Source: Aminidesulfovibrio sp040307135 (GTDB lineage Bacteria; Desulfobacterota; Desulfovibrionia; Desulfovibrionales; Desulfovibrionaceae). From it: DNA of 8,562 bases. Shown one piece after another: positions 1-6,467 of this stretch (the first letter of the stretch is position 1; each line of letters opens with the position of its first letter). The notes below the pieces were generated by a model. The model had not been told where the DNA came from. It searched no databases and saw nothing but the letters and a program-made list of their open reading frames with translations. The stretch is from assembly GCA_040307135.1 (NCBI GenBank), contig JAWRKD010000159.1, positions 1-8,562 on the forward strand. Direction: 5' to 3'. The translations under genes were made by a program, and so were the position numbers.

Positions 1-1
1 G

Positions 2-1111
2 GCGGGGGCCGCGGTGCTCTCCCTGGCGCTCTGGCTGGCCTTCTTCCGCCAGCCCCCGGCCCCTGCCCTGCACCAGGAGGCCCAGCCGCCCCAGACCCTC
101 TACGAGGAGAGCCCGGCCCAGGACCTGGAGGACCGGGTCAAGGAGACCGATCTGGCCCTGCTGGAGTCCTTGCGCGTGCTGGACGAGGGGGCCCGGGCCA
201 TGACCCTCACCGACGCCCAGGTGCGCCGGAGCGGGGACGAGAGCTACCACGTGCAGAACCTGCGGCTCAACGTGGGCCGCAAGCGCCAGGAGTTCCTGGA
301 CGCCTTCCGCGCGGCCCTGGCCGCCCGCGCGCCCCAGGCCAGGCTGGCCGAGGACGGCTCCACGCACCTCACGGTGAGCATCGACGGCCTGCTGACCCAC
401 GACATCCTGCTGGACGGCTTCGTCAAACCCGCGCCCCTGCCGCCCACGGTGCCGGGACCCAAGCTGACCATCGTCATCGACGACATGGGCGAGGACCTGG
501 GATTCGCCAAGGGTTTGGCGCGCCTGCCCTTCCCCGTGACCTTCTCCATCTGGCCGAGCGCCTCCCAGAACCGCGAGGTGGCTGCCGTGGCCCGCAGGGC
601 GGGCCGCGAAATCCTGGCCCACGTGCCCATGCAGCCCAAGGGCTGGCCCGAGGTCAAACCCGGCCCCCAGGCCCTCTACACGAACATGAGTCCGGACGAG
701 GTGCGCGACACCCTGCGCCGCAACCTGGACAGGCTGCCCGAGGCCGTGGGCATCAACAACCACATGGGCTCGGGCTTCACCGAGTCGGCCCAGGACATGG
801 CCGCGGTCATGGACGTGCTGGCGGAAAAGGGCCTCTTCTTCCTGGACAGCGTGACCACACAGAAGAGCGCGGCCCCGGCCGCGGCCCGCAAGATCGGCCT
901 GAAAATCTACCGCCGCGACGTGTTTCTGGACAACGAGCGCAGCGTGCCGGCCATCGTGCACCAGCTCCGGCTGGCCGAATCCCTGGCCCGCCGCTCGGGC
1001 CGGGCCATCGCCATCGGCCACCCGCACCGCGAGACCCTGGAGGCCCTGACCCAGTGGTCCGAGGAACGCGACACGCGCATCACCCTGGTGCCCCTCGCGA
1101 CCCTGCGCTGA
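2..1111 (+). CDS. Divergent polysaccharide deacetylase family protein (YibQ/DUF610), 5'-partial
   Basis: The reading frame is open to the left edge, so the true start probably lies before the window; a GTG at 14 is the first internal candidate. Numbering from that GTG, the visible N-terminus is hydrophobic (about residues 1-11) and then Pro/Ala-rich, which fits the end of an uncleaved membrane anchor or signal peptide. A variable linker runs to about residue 148. The C-terminal domain (about 150-365) carries the family signatures: IDD (155-157), HVPMQP (203-208), NNHMGS (248-253), a DS pair (278-279) and GHPH (335-338). These match the divergent polysaccharide deacetylase family (Pfam Polysacc_deac_2), which adopts the NodB-like barrel; the conserved Asp and His residues are the expected metal and catalytic sites. 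The natural substrate is not established for this family, and a role in the cell envelope is inference. No clear terminator follows the stop codon. Confidence 0.88.
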   Translation, partial: AGAAVLSLALWLAFFRQPPAPALHQEAQPPQTLYEESPAQDLEDRVKETDLALLESLRVLDEGARAMTLTDAQVRRSGDESYHVQNLRLNVGRKRQEFLDAFRAALAARAPQARLAEDGSTHLTVSIDGLLTHDILLDGFVKPAPLPPTVPGPKLTIVIDDMGEDLGFAKGLARLPFPVTFSIWPSASQNREVAAVARRAGREILAHVPMQPKGWPEVKPGPQALYTNMSPDEVRDTLRRNLDRLPEAVGINNHMGSGFTESAQDMAAVMDVLAEKGLFFLDSVTTQKSAAPAAARKIGLKIYRRDVFLDNERSVPAIVHQLRLAESLARRSGRAIAIGHPHRETLEALTQWSEERDTRITLVPLATLR

Positions 1112-1183
1112 ATCCTGTCCGGCCTTGCCATGGCCCGCTCCCGGGGCTATCCTCTGCACAAACGCGGCAGAATCCCGCATCCC

Positions 1184-1199
1184 TGGCCCGCTTCTTGCT
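1184..1199 (+). promoter_or_regulatory. Probable sigma-54 (-24/-12) promoter for fliM
   Basis: The sequence TGGCCCG, four bases, then TTGCT matches the sigma-54 consensus TGGCACG-N4-TTGCW at every fixed position except one (C for A at the fifth base). The essential GG (1185-1186) and GC (1197-1198) have the correct spacing. Transcription would begin near 1210, leaving an 85-base leader before fliM. Sigma-54 control of flagellar genes is well known in many flagellated proteobacteria, so the position makes functional sense. No enhancer-binding site was recognised upstream. Confidence 0.6.
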
Positions 1200-1272
1200 T
1201 CTCCCTTGCGCCAAGAGGCCGGAGCATCAAGTTTTTTTGACACAGGACCGATAACCAGACCAGGGACCTCAA

Positions 1273-1285
1273 CGCGGAGACCGCG
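1273..1285 (+). other. Small hairpin over the weak fliM ribosome binding site
   Basis: CGCGG and CCGCG pair perfectly around a 3-base AGA loop. The only Shine-Dalgarno-like stretch before fliM, GGAG at 1276-1279, sits inside this hairpin and is 14 bases from the ATG, further than usual. The hairpin could limit translation, or the start could be only weakly primed. With so short a stem in GC-rich DNA, chance is a real possibility. Confidence 0.3.
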
Positions 1286-1293
1286 ACCGGACC

Positions 1294-2271
1294 ATGAGCA
1301 AGATACTTGAACAGGACGAAGTAGATGCGTTGTTGCGGGGCCTTTCCGGAGGCGACGTAGAGACGGAGTCCGACCTGCCGGAGGACGACTCCGGCGTCGT
1401 CTCCTTCGACCTCGCCAACCAGGACCGCATCATCCGCGGCCGCATGCCGGTCCTTGAGATCGTCAACGACCGGTTCGCGCGGCTCTACACCAACGCCCTG
1501 GCCAACACCATGCGCAAGCGCGTGGACATCAACCCCATCTCCATCGACATGTCCAAGTTCGGGGACTTCATGCGCTCCCTGCCCGTGCCCACGAGCATCT
1601 CCATCTTCAAGATGGACCCCCTGCGCGGCAACGCGCTGCTCGTGGTGGACTCGCGCCTGGTCTTCGCCCTGGTGGAGAACTTCTTCGGCGGCGCCGGCTC
1701 CCAGCCCAAGGTCGAGGGCCGCGACTTCACGCCCATCGAGCAGGCCATCGTGGACCGGGTGGTGAAGATCGCCCTGGCCAACATGGAGGACTCCTGGAAG
1801 CCCGTGCACGAAGTACACATCGAGATGATCCGCTCCGAGGTGAACCCCCAGTTCGCGGCCATCGTGCCGCCCAGCGACGTGGTCATCGTGGTCACCTTCG
1901 AGGTGGAGCTGGAGAACGCCATCGGTTCGCTCATCTGCTGCCTGCCCTACGCCACCATGGAGCCCATCCGCTCCAAGCTGCACGCCTCCTTCCAGTCCGA
2001 GCGCCTGGAGGTGGACCACGCCTGGATCAGCCGCTTCAAGGAGCGGCTCTTCGAGACGCCGGTGGACATGCTCGTGCGCCTGGGCCGCACCAAGATCACC
2101 GGCCGCCAGCTCCTCCAGCTCCAGGTGGGCGACATCCTGCTCCTGGACACGGACGAGGACGACCTGCTGGAGGCCGAGGTGGAGACCGTGCGCAAGTTCT
2201 ACGGCATCCCGGGCCGGGTCAAGGGCAACAAGGCGTTCCAGGTCATCAAGGAAGAACCCATCCGGTTCTAG
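1294..2271 (+). CDS. fliM: Flagellar motor switch protein FliM
   Basis: FliM forms the middle ring of the flagellar C-ring on the cytoplasmic face of the motor. It binds phospho-CheY to switch rotation direction and works with FliG and FliN. The 325-residue length is normal for the family. The extreme N-terminus reads ILEQDEVDALL (residues 4-14), the conserved CheY-P-binding peptide. The middle domain carries the FGGAG loop (about 129-133), matching the GGXG motif that contacts FliG. The C-terminal part (about 245-320) has the SpoA/FliN-like fold signature, with TKITGRQLLQLQVGDIL followed by a segment that ends RVKGNKAFQV. The start is set by this N-terminal motif, because the ribosome binding site is weak. 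A sigma-54-type promoter lies about 95 bases upstream. No other flagellar gene is visible here, so fliM seems to be transcribed alone or with the downstream ABC genes. Confidence 0.96.
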   Translation: MSKILEQDEVDALLRGLSGGDVETESDLPEDDSGVVSFDLANQDRIIRGRMPVLEIVNDRFARLYTNALANTMRKRVDINPISIDMSKFGDFMRSLPVPTSISIFKMDPLRGNALLVVDSRLVFALVENFFGGAGSQPKVEGRDFTPIEQAIVDRVVKIALANMEDSWKPVHEVHIEMIRSEVNPQFAAIVPPSDVVIVVTFEVELENAIGSLICCLPYATMEPIRSKLHASFQSERLEVDHAWISRFKERLFETPVDMLVRLGRTKITGRQLLQLQVGDILLLDTDEDDLLEAEVETVRKFYGIPGRVKGNKAFQVIKEEPIRF

Positions 2272-2309
2272 CGTCCCTGCCCCGGCCGTCGGAAGAACCC
2301 ATCCGGTTC
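2250..2309 (+). repeat. 19-bp perfect direct repeat spanning the 3' end of fliM
   Basis: GGAAGAACCCATCCGGTTC occurs at 2250-2268 and again at 2291-2309, 41 bases apart. The first copy encodes the last residues of FliM up to the base before the stop codon. The second lies wholly downstream of the stop. The offset is not a multiple of three, so the second copy does not extend the FliM reading frame. Each copy contains the inner palindrome GAACC-CATCC-GGTTC. A local duplication is the simplest explanation. Confidence 0.85.
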
Positions 2310-2314
2310 CGACG
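2287..2314 (+). other. Stem-loop after fliM built on the second repeat copy
   Basis: CGTCGGAA (2287-2294) pairs perfectly with TTCCGACG (2307-2314) around a 12-base loop. An alternative fold pairs GAACC (2295-2299) with GGTTC (2305-2309) and CGTCG with CGACG, leaving a 3-base bulge. No T-run follows; the next bases are C-rich. A classical intrinsic terminator is therefore not supported. The hairpin could protect the fliM mRNA 3' end or mark a Rho-dependent stop; this is inference. Confidence 0.4.
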
Positions 2315-2320
2315 CCCCCC

Positions 2321-2354
2321 TTGACGCCGGGCCGCAAATGCGGCTTCATGCGGC
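2321..2354 (+). promoter_or_regulatory. Candidate sigma-70 promoter with internal inverted repeat before the ABC operon
   Basis: TTGACG at 2321-2326 is a good -35 element, but the hexamer 17 bases later (CTTCAT, 2344-2349) is a poor -10. Between and over them lie the hairpin GCCGC-AAAT-GCGGC (2331-2344) and two copies of ATGCGGC one helical turn apart (2338-2344 and 2348-2354). This could be an operator overlapping the promoter. Evidence is limited to the -35 match and the repeats. Confidence 0.25.
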
Positions 2355-2380
2355 GCAGTCGCCTTGAATGGAGGGCCGCC

Positions 2381-3331
2381 ATGCGCCGTGTTCTTCTCCT
2401 CTTCCTGGCCGTCCTGCTCTGGACCGTTCCCGGCCTGGCCCAGGACAGGACCTATCGCATTTCCGTGACCCAGATCGTGGAGCACCCCTCCCTGGACGCC
2501 ATGCGCCAGGGCTTCCTGGACCGTCTCCAGGCCGTGGGCCTCAAGGTGGAGCCCCTGGTGCACATCGCCCAGGGCAACATGGCCACCAATGTGCAGATCG
2601 CCAGCCAGATCCAGGGCGAGAACCCGGACCTCATCCTGGCCATCACCACCCCCTCGGCCCAGGCCGTGGCCCAGAAGATCAAGAACAAGCCCATCCTCTT
2701 CACCGGCGTCACCGATCCCCTGGCCGCCGGGCTGGTACGCCTGCTGGGCGCGCCCGGAGGCAACGTCACGGGCATGACCGACATGAGCCCCATGGACCGT
2801 CACGTGGCCCTCATCCGCGAGTGCCTGCCCGGGATCAAGACCCTGGGCGTGCTGTACAACGCGGGCGAACCCAACTCCGTGGTCCTGGTGAGCCTGCTGC
2901 GGGCCGAGTGCGCCAAGGCCGGCATCGGCCTGGAGGAGGCCACGGTGTCCAATTCCGCCGGGGTCTATCAGGCCGCCCAGAGCCTGGTGGGCCGGGTGGA
3001 CGCGCTCTACGTGCCCGTGGACAACACGGTGGTCTCGGCCCTGGAGTCGGCCATCAAGGTCTGCGAGCAGAACCGCCTCCCCTTTTTCTCCGGTGACACG
3101 GACTCCGTGGCCCGGGGCACGGTGGCGGCCCTGGCCGTGGACTACCGCAAGATGGGCGAGCAGACCGCGGACATGGCCGTGCGCATCCTCAAGGACGGCA
3201 AGAAGCCCGCGGACATGCCCGTGGAGAGCATCCGGGAGCTGGTGCTCTGCGTGAACACGGCCGCGGCCGCACGCATGGGCCTGAAGCTGCCCCAGACCGT
3301 GCTGGAGCGGGCGGACAAGATCCTGCCGTAG
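2381..3331 (+). CDS. ABC transporter substrate-binding protein, TrpX/DUF534 family
   Basis: This is the periplasmic solute-binding subunit of an importer whose permease and ATPase follow directly. The start at 2381 is preferred over ATGs at 2321 and 2368: GGAGG (2370-2374) is 6 bases before it and the protein then opens with a clean signal peptide (MRRVLLLFLAVLLWTVPGLA, cleavage expected after residue 20). The mature part is about 296 residues. Family hallmarks are in order: TQIVEHPSLDA (30-40), NPDLILAITTPSAQA (81-95), PILFTGVTDPLAAGLV (104-119), PGGNVTG (125-131), VLYNAGEPNSV (157-167), YVPVDNTVVSALE (210-222) and an AVDYRKMGE segment (252-260). These define the ABC_sub_bind (PF04392) group. 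In Firmicutes relatives, regulatory context links this family to tryptophan or other aromatic amino acids; no such RNA element was seen here, so the substrate remains open. Confidence 0.93.
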   Translation: MRRVLLLFLAVLLWTVPGLAQDRTYRISVTQIVEHPSLDAMRQGFLDRLQAVGLKVEPLVHIAQGNMATNVQIASQIQGENPDLILAITTPSAQAVAQKIKNKPILFTGVTDPLAAGLVRLLGAPGGNVTGMTDMSPMDRHVALIRECLPGIKTLGVLYNAGEPNSVVLVSLLRAECAKAGIGLEEATVSNSAGVYQAAQSLVGRVDALYVPVDNTVVSALESAIKVCEQNRLPFFSGDTDSVARGTVAALAVDYRKMGEQTADMAVRILKDGKKPADMPVESIRELVLCVNTAAAARMGLKLPQTVLERADKILP

Positions 3332-3425
3332 CCCGCACGATCGGGGTCCGACATTTGCCTTGCGCCGCGTTTCAGGGTAAGGCGCCGTCAGCCCGACGCA
3401 CCCCGGACAGGAACCACGCCAGCAG

Positions 3426-4313
3426 ATGACCGCGTACGCTTTCTTCGGCGCCCTGGAACAGGGCTTCGCCTACGGCCTCATGGTCCTGGGCGTGTACCTC
3501 ACCTTCCGGGTGCTGGACTTCCCGGACCTCACGGTGGACGGCAGCCTGCCCCTGGGCGCGGCGGTTTCGGCCGTGGCCATCGACGCCGGGCTGCACCCGG
3601 CCCTGTCCCTGTGCCTGGCCTGCGGCGCGGGCTTCCTGGCCGGGGCGGTCACCGGCTTCCTGAACACCCGGCTGCGCATCCTGCACCTGCTGGCCTCCAT
3701 CCTGACCATGATCGCGCTCTACTCCGTGAACCTGCGCATCATGGGGCGGCCCAACCTGACGCTGCTGGGCAAGCCCACCCTGGTGGACCTCTTCACCCAG
3801 GCCAGCGGCCTGCCCCAGCACCTGGCCACGCCCCTGCTCTTCGGCCTGATCACCGTGTGCGCGGCCTGCGCCCTGGTCTGGTTCCTGCGCACCGAGCTGG
3901 GCCTGGCCCTCCTGGCCACGGGCGACAATCCGCGCATGATCCGCTCCCTGGGCGTGAACACCGGCAGCACCATCATCCTGGGCCTGGGCCTGTCCAACGC
4001 CCTGACCGCCCTGTCCGGCGCCCTGGTGGCCCAGAACCAGGGCGGCGCGGACGTGAACATGGGCGTGGGCACCATCGTGGCCGGGCTGGCCTCGGTGATC
4101 CTGGGCGAGACGGTCTTCGGCGGGCGCTCCGTGGCCCGGGCCGTGCTGGCGGCCGTCCTGGGCTCGCTCCTCTACCGCCTGGCCATCGGCCTGGCCCTGG
4201 GTCTGCGGCTGGGCTCCTTCGCCGTCACGCCCAGCGACCTGAACCTCATCACGGCCCTGCTCGTGGTCCTGGCCCTGACCGCGCCGCGCATGAAGGCCCG
4301 GGTGCGCTCCTGA
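3426..4313 (+). CDS. ABC transporter permease, TrpY-like (BPD_transp_2 family)
   Basis: This is the integral inner-membrane subunit of the importer. The 295-residue protein is almost entirely hydrophobic helices joined by short loops. It opens with the typical run GALEQGFAYGLMVLGVYLTFRVLDFPDLTVDGS (written in part: GALEQG at 8-13, LDFPDLTVDG at 30-39), seen in permeases paired with DUF534 binding proteins. The cytoplasmic coupling loop that contacts the ATPase is recognisable at about 155-179 (TELGLALLATGDNPRMIRSL core), and a second conserved segment at 212-234 contains MGVGTIVAGLASVILGE. The ribosome binding site is weak: AGGAA at 3409-3413 is 12 bases from the ATG. The 94-base gap from the binding-protein gene holds no convincing terminator, so co-transcription is likely. 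The stop codon overlaps the next gene's ATG by one base. Confidence 0.93.
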   Translation: MTAYAFFGALEQGFAYGLMVLGVYLTFRVLDFPDLTVDGSLPLGAAVSAVAIDAGLHPALSLCLACGAGFLAGAVTGFLNTRLRILHLLASILTMIALYSVNLRIMGRPNLTLLGKPTLVDLFTQASGLPQHLATPLLFGLITVCAACALVWFLRTELGLALLATGDNPRMIRSLGVNTGSTIILGLGLSNALTALSGALVAQNQGGADVNMGVGTIVAGLASVILGETVFGGRSVARAVLAAVLGSLLYRLAIGLALGLRLGSFAVTPSDLNLITALLVVLALTAPRMKARVRS

Positions 4314-5107
4314 TGCTGGCCGCCGAAGACATCCGCAAGACCTTTTTCCCGGGCAGCCCCAACGAGGTGCGCGCCCTGAACAACGTGAGCCTGCGCCTGG
4401 ATCCGGGCGAGTTCGTCACGGTCATCGGCTCCAACGGGTCGGGCAAGTCCACCTTCCTGAACTCCCTGGCCGGAGTCTTTCCCGTGGACGCGGGCCGCAT
4501 GATCCTGGACGGCACGGACATCACGGCCTGGCCCGAGTGGCGGCGCGCGGCCCGCATCGGCCGGGTCTTTCAGGACCCTGCCCAGGGCACCTGCCCCGGG
4601 GCCACCATCGAGCAGAACCTGGCCCTGGCCCGCAAACGCGGCCAACGCCGCGGCCTGGGACCGGGGGTGCGCCGGCGGGACCGCGAGATGTTCCGGGAGA
4701 AGCTGCGCCGCCTGGGCCTGGGACTGGAGGACCGCCTGCGCGACCCGGCCGGGCTGCTCTCCGGCGGCCAGCGCCAGGCCCTGAGCATGCTCATGGCCGT
4801 GCTGGTGAAGCCCCGGCTGCTCCTGCTGGACGAACACACCGCGGCCCTGGACCCCAAGACCGCGGCCATGATCCTGGACCTCACCGTGCGCCTGGTGGAG
4901 GAACTGCAGCTCACCACGCTCATGGTCACGCACAACATGCGCCAGGCCATCGGCCTGGGCGGCCGGCTGATCATGTTCCACCGCGGTGAGGTCATCCTGG
5001 ACATCCGGGGCGAGGAAAAACGGAATTTACGGGTGGAGGACCTGCTCCAGCGCTTCGCCGAGGCGCGCGGGGAGGAGTTCACCCTGGACCGGGCCCTGCT
5101 GGTCTGA
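4313..5107 (+). CDS. ABC transporter ATP-binding protein, TrpZ-like
   Basis: This cytoplasmic ATPase of 264 residues powers the importer. The reading frame is open further upstream, but the real start is the ATG at 4313, which shares one base with the permease stop (TGATG), a sign of translational coupling. All nucleotide-binding motifs are present: Walker A GSNGSGKST (39-47), Q-loop Gln87 in VFQDPAQGT, signature LSGGQ (149-153), Walker B LLLLDE (169-174) with catalytic Glu174, D-loop ALDP (178-181) and the switch His207 in VTHN. The VFQDP and LLDEHTAALDPK stretches are typical of ATPases that accompany DUF534-type binding proteins. With all key residues intact, the three-gene transporter looks functional. 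A short hairpin follows the stop codon. Confidence 0.94.
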   Translation: MLAAEDIRKTFFPGSPNEVRALNNVSLRLDPGEFVTVIGSNGSGKSTFLNSLAGVFPVDAGRMILDGTDITAWPEWRRAARIGRVFQDPAQGTCPGATIEQNLALARKRGQRRGLGPGVRRRDREMFREKLRRLGLGLEDRLRDPAGLLSGGQRQALSMLMAVLVKPRLLLLDEHTAALDPKTAAMILDLTVRLVEELQLTTLMVTHNMRQAIGLGGRLIMFHRGEVILDIRGEEKRNLRVEDLLQRFAEARGEEFTLDRALLV

Positions 5108-5123
5108 AACGCCGCGAGGCGTT
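5108..5123 (+). other. Hairpin with GNRA tetraloop after the ABC operon
   Basis: AACGCC and GGCGTT pair perfectly over a GCGA tetraloop, beginning right after the ATPase stop codon. The GNRA loop makes it stable for its size, but no T-run follows, so intrinsic termination is not expected. It may protect the upstream message or be neutral. The rest of the gap to ndk (5124-5173) contains only the ndk ribosome binding site as a recognisable signal. Confidence 0.4.
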
Positions 5124-5173
5124 GGCAGCGGCCGCAAAACCATGTACACCCATCGAACACGAAGGAGACTTGC

Positions 5174-5593
5174 ATGAGCGAACTGACCTTTTCCATCGTC
5201 AAGCCCGACGCCGTGGCCGCGGGCCAGGCCGGCTCCATCCTCCAGATGATCATCGACGCGGGCCTCAAGATCCGCGCCATGAAGATGATCCGCCTCACCC
5301 GCGAGCAGGCCGAGGGCTTCTACGCCGTGCACCGCGAGCGGCCCTTCTTCAAGGACCTGGTGAATTACATGATCTCCGGCCCGGTCATCGTCTCGGTGCT
5401 GGAGGGCGACAACGCCATCGCCCGCTACCGCGAGCTCATGGGCGCCACGGACCCGGCCAAGGCCGCCGAGGGCACCATCCGCAAGCGTTTCGGCAAGAAC
5501 ATCGAGGCCAACGCCTGCCACGGCTCGGACGGGCCGGACACGGCCAAGACCGAGGTGGCCTACTTCTTCAGCCGCCTGGAAATGGTGGGCTGA
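5174..5593 (+). CDS. ndk: Nucleoside diphosphate kinase
   Basis: Ndk transfers the terminal phosphate from ATP to other nucleoside diphosphates through a phosphohistidine intermediate, balancing cytoplasmic NTP and dNTP pools. The 139-residue length is standard for bacterial Ndk. The N-terminal SIVKPDAV (7-14) supplies the conserved active-site Lys10. The active-site motif NACHGSD (113-119) holds the catalytic His116, with Cys where Val or Ile is commoner just before it; this change is not expected to matter. The IRKRFG stretch (102-107) contributes conserved arginines of the nucleotide site. The start is well supported by AAGGAG at 5162-5167, 6 bases upstream. proC begins 3 bases after the stop, so the two genes are very likely co-transcribed. 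Confidence 0.97.
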   Translation: MSELTFSIVKPDAVAAGQAGSILQMIIDAGLKIRAMKMIRLTREQAEGFYAVHRERPFFKDLVNYMISGPVIVSVLEGDNAIARYRELMGATDPAKAAEGTIRKRFGKNIEANACHGSDGPDTAKTEVAYFFSRLEMVG

Positions 5594-5596
5594 GCA

Positions 5597-6394
5597 ATGG
5601 CCGCCGTCGGCTTCATCGGCGTGGGCAACATGGGCACGGCCATCATTCGCGGCCTGGCCCGGCGCAAGGACGTGCAGCTGCTCGGCCTGGACCTGGACCA
5701 GGCCAAGCTCAAGGCCCTGGGCAAGGAATGCGGCCTGAAGGCCGCGGCCTCGCTCAAGGAGCTGGTGCAGGCCAGCGACTATGTGGTCCTGGCCGTGAAG
5801 CCGCAGCAGGCCCCGGAAGTGCTCCGCGAGGCCGGTCCGCTCCTGACCAGGAACCGTTGCCTGGTGTCCATCGCGGCCGGGCTCACCGTGTCCCGGCTCA
5901 AGGAGCTGAGCAAGGCCAAGTGCCCGGTGGCGCGGGTCATGCCCAACACCCCGGCCCTGGTGGCCGCGGGAGTCTTCGCCCTCTGTCTGGACGACCCGGG
6001 CCTGAAGAAGCCCCAGCGGGAGTTCCTGGCCGGGCTCTTCACCAGCCTGGGCCAGGTGCATGTGCTGGCCGAGAAGCTCTTCGACGCCTTCACCGCGGTC
6101 ATCGGCTCGGGACCGGCCTATGTCTTCTACTTCATGCAGGCCCTGGCCGACGCAGCCGTGAACCTGGGCCTGCCCCGGGCCCAGGCCGTGCAGATGGTCC
6201 AGGGCCTGTTCGAGGGCTCGGCCAAGCTGGCGGGCGAGGACGGGCGGCACCTGGGCGAGCTTACGGACATGGTCTGCTCGCCCGCGGGCACCACCATCCG
6301 CGGCGTGCTGCACATGGACCGCACGGGCGTGAAGGGCCACATCGCGGACGCCGCCCGGGAGTCCTACCTGCGCAGCGTGGAGCTCGGCAAGTAG
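5597..6394 (+). CDS. proC: Pyrroline-5-carboxylate reductase
   Basis: ProC catalyses the last step of proline synthesis, reducing pyrroline-5-carboxylate to proline with NAD(P)H in the cytoplasm. The 265-residue protein begins with a Rossmann dinucleotide-binding motif GVGNMG (8-13). It continues with AVKPQ (66-70), MPNTPA (115-120) and GSGPAYVF (170-177). The C-terminal dimerisation/active-site domain contains the family signature at about 218-238, here with DMVCSPAGTTI; the usual form is closer to VTSPGGTT, a mild variation. Its start 3 bases after the ndk stop implies translational coupling, since no strong ribosome binding site is visible between them. A strong terminator follows 19 bases after the stop codon. 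Confidence 0.97.
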   Translation: MAAVGFIGVGNMGTAIIRGLARRKDVQLLGLDLDQAKLKALGKECGLKAAASLKELVQASDYVVLAVKPQQAPEVLREAGPLLTRNRCLVSIAAGLTVSRLKELSKAKCPVARVMPNTPALVAAGVFALCLDDPGLKKPQREFLAGLFTSLGQVHVLAEKLFDAFTAVIGSGPAYVFYFMQALADAAVNLGLPRAQAVQMVQGLFEGSAKLAGEDGRHLGELTDMVCSPAGTTIRGVLHMDRTGVKGHIADAARESYLRSVELGK

Positions 6395-6413
6395 CCTCCC
6401 CTTTCCCGGCGAT

Positions 6414-6447
6414 AAAAAAAGCCCCGGCGGAAACGCCGGGGCTTTTT
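6414..6447 (+). terminator. Bidirectional intrinsic terminator between proC and the decarboxylase-antiporter remnant
   Basis: A 10-bp perfect stem (6420-6429 with 6434-6443) closes on a GAAA tetraloop (6430-6433). A run of seven A precedes it (6414-6420) and a run of five T follows (6443-6447). Read on the plus strand it ends the proC transcript; read on the minus strand it presents seven T after the stem and ends the transcript arriving from 6468. Both neighbouring reading frames converge on it. Confidence 0.93.
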
Positions 6448-6467
6448 CATTGTCGCTGCGGCAGGGC

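Noticed and set aside
1204..1238. Run of seven T (1232-1238) after a weak CTTG...CAAG pairing, as a terminator for the deacetylase gene
   Set aside because: The stem is only 3-4 bp and mostly unpaired, and the putative sigma-54 transcript would start inside it.
1237..1242. TTGACA as a sigma-70 -35 element for fliM
   Set aside because: No acceptable -10 hexamer lies 16-18 bases downstream; GATAAC at 1250 is far too close.
1147..2382. Long minus-strand open frames opposite fliM, the ABC genes and proC
   Set aside because: These are low-complexity His/Gly/Val/Asp-rich or Arg/Ser-rich translations typical of shadows of GC-rich genes; the plus-strand frames carry clear family motifs.
3344..3358. 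GGGTCCG-N4-TTGC as a second sigma-54 promoter before the permease
   Set aside because: It keeps the GG and GC pairs but misses three of the other consensus bases, and it sits inside an apparent operon.
3355..3383. TTGCCT-N17-TAAGGC as a sigma-70 promoter before the permease
   Set aside because: Both hexamers match the consensus poorly; one such match is expected by chance.
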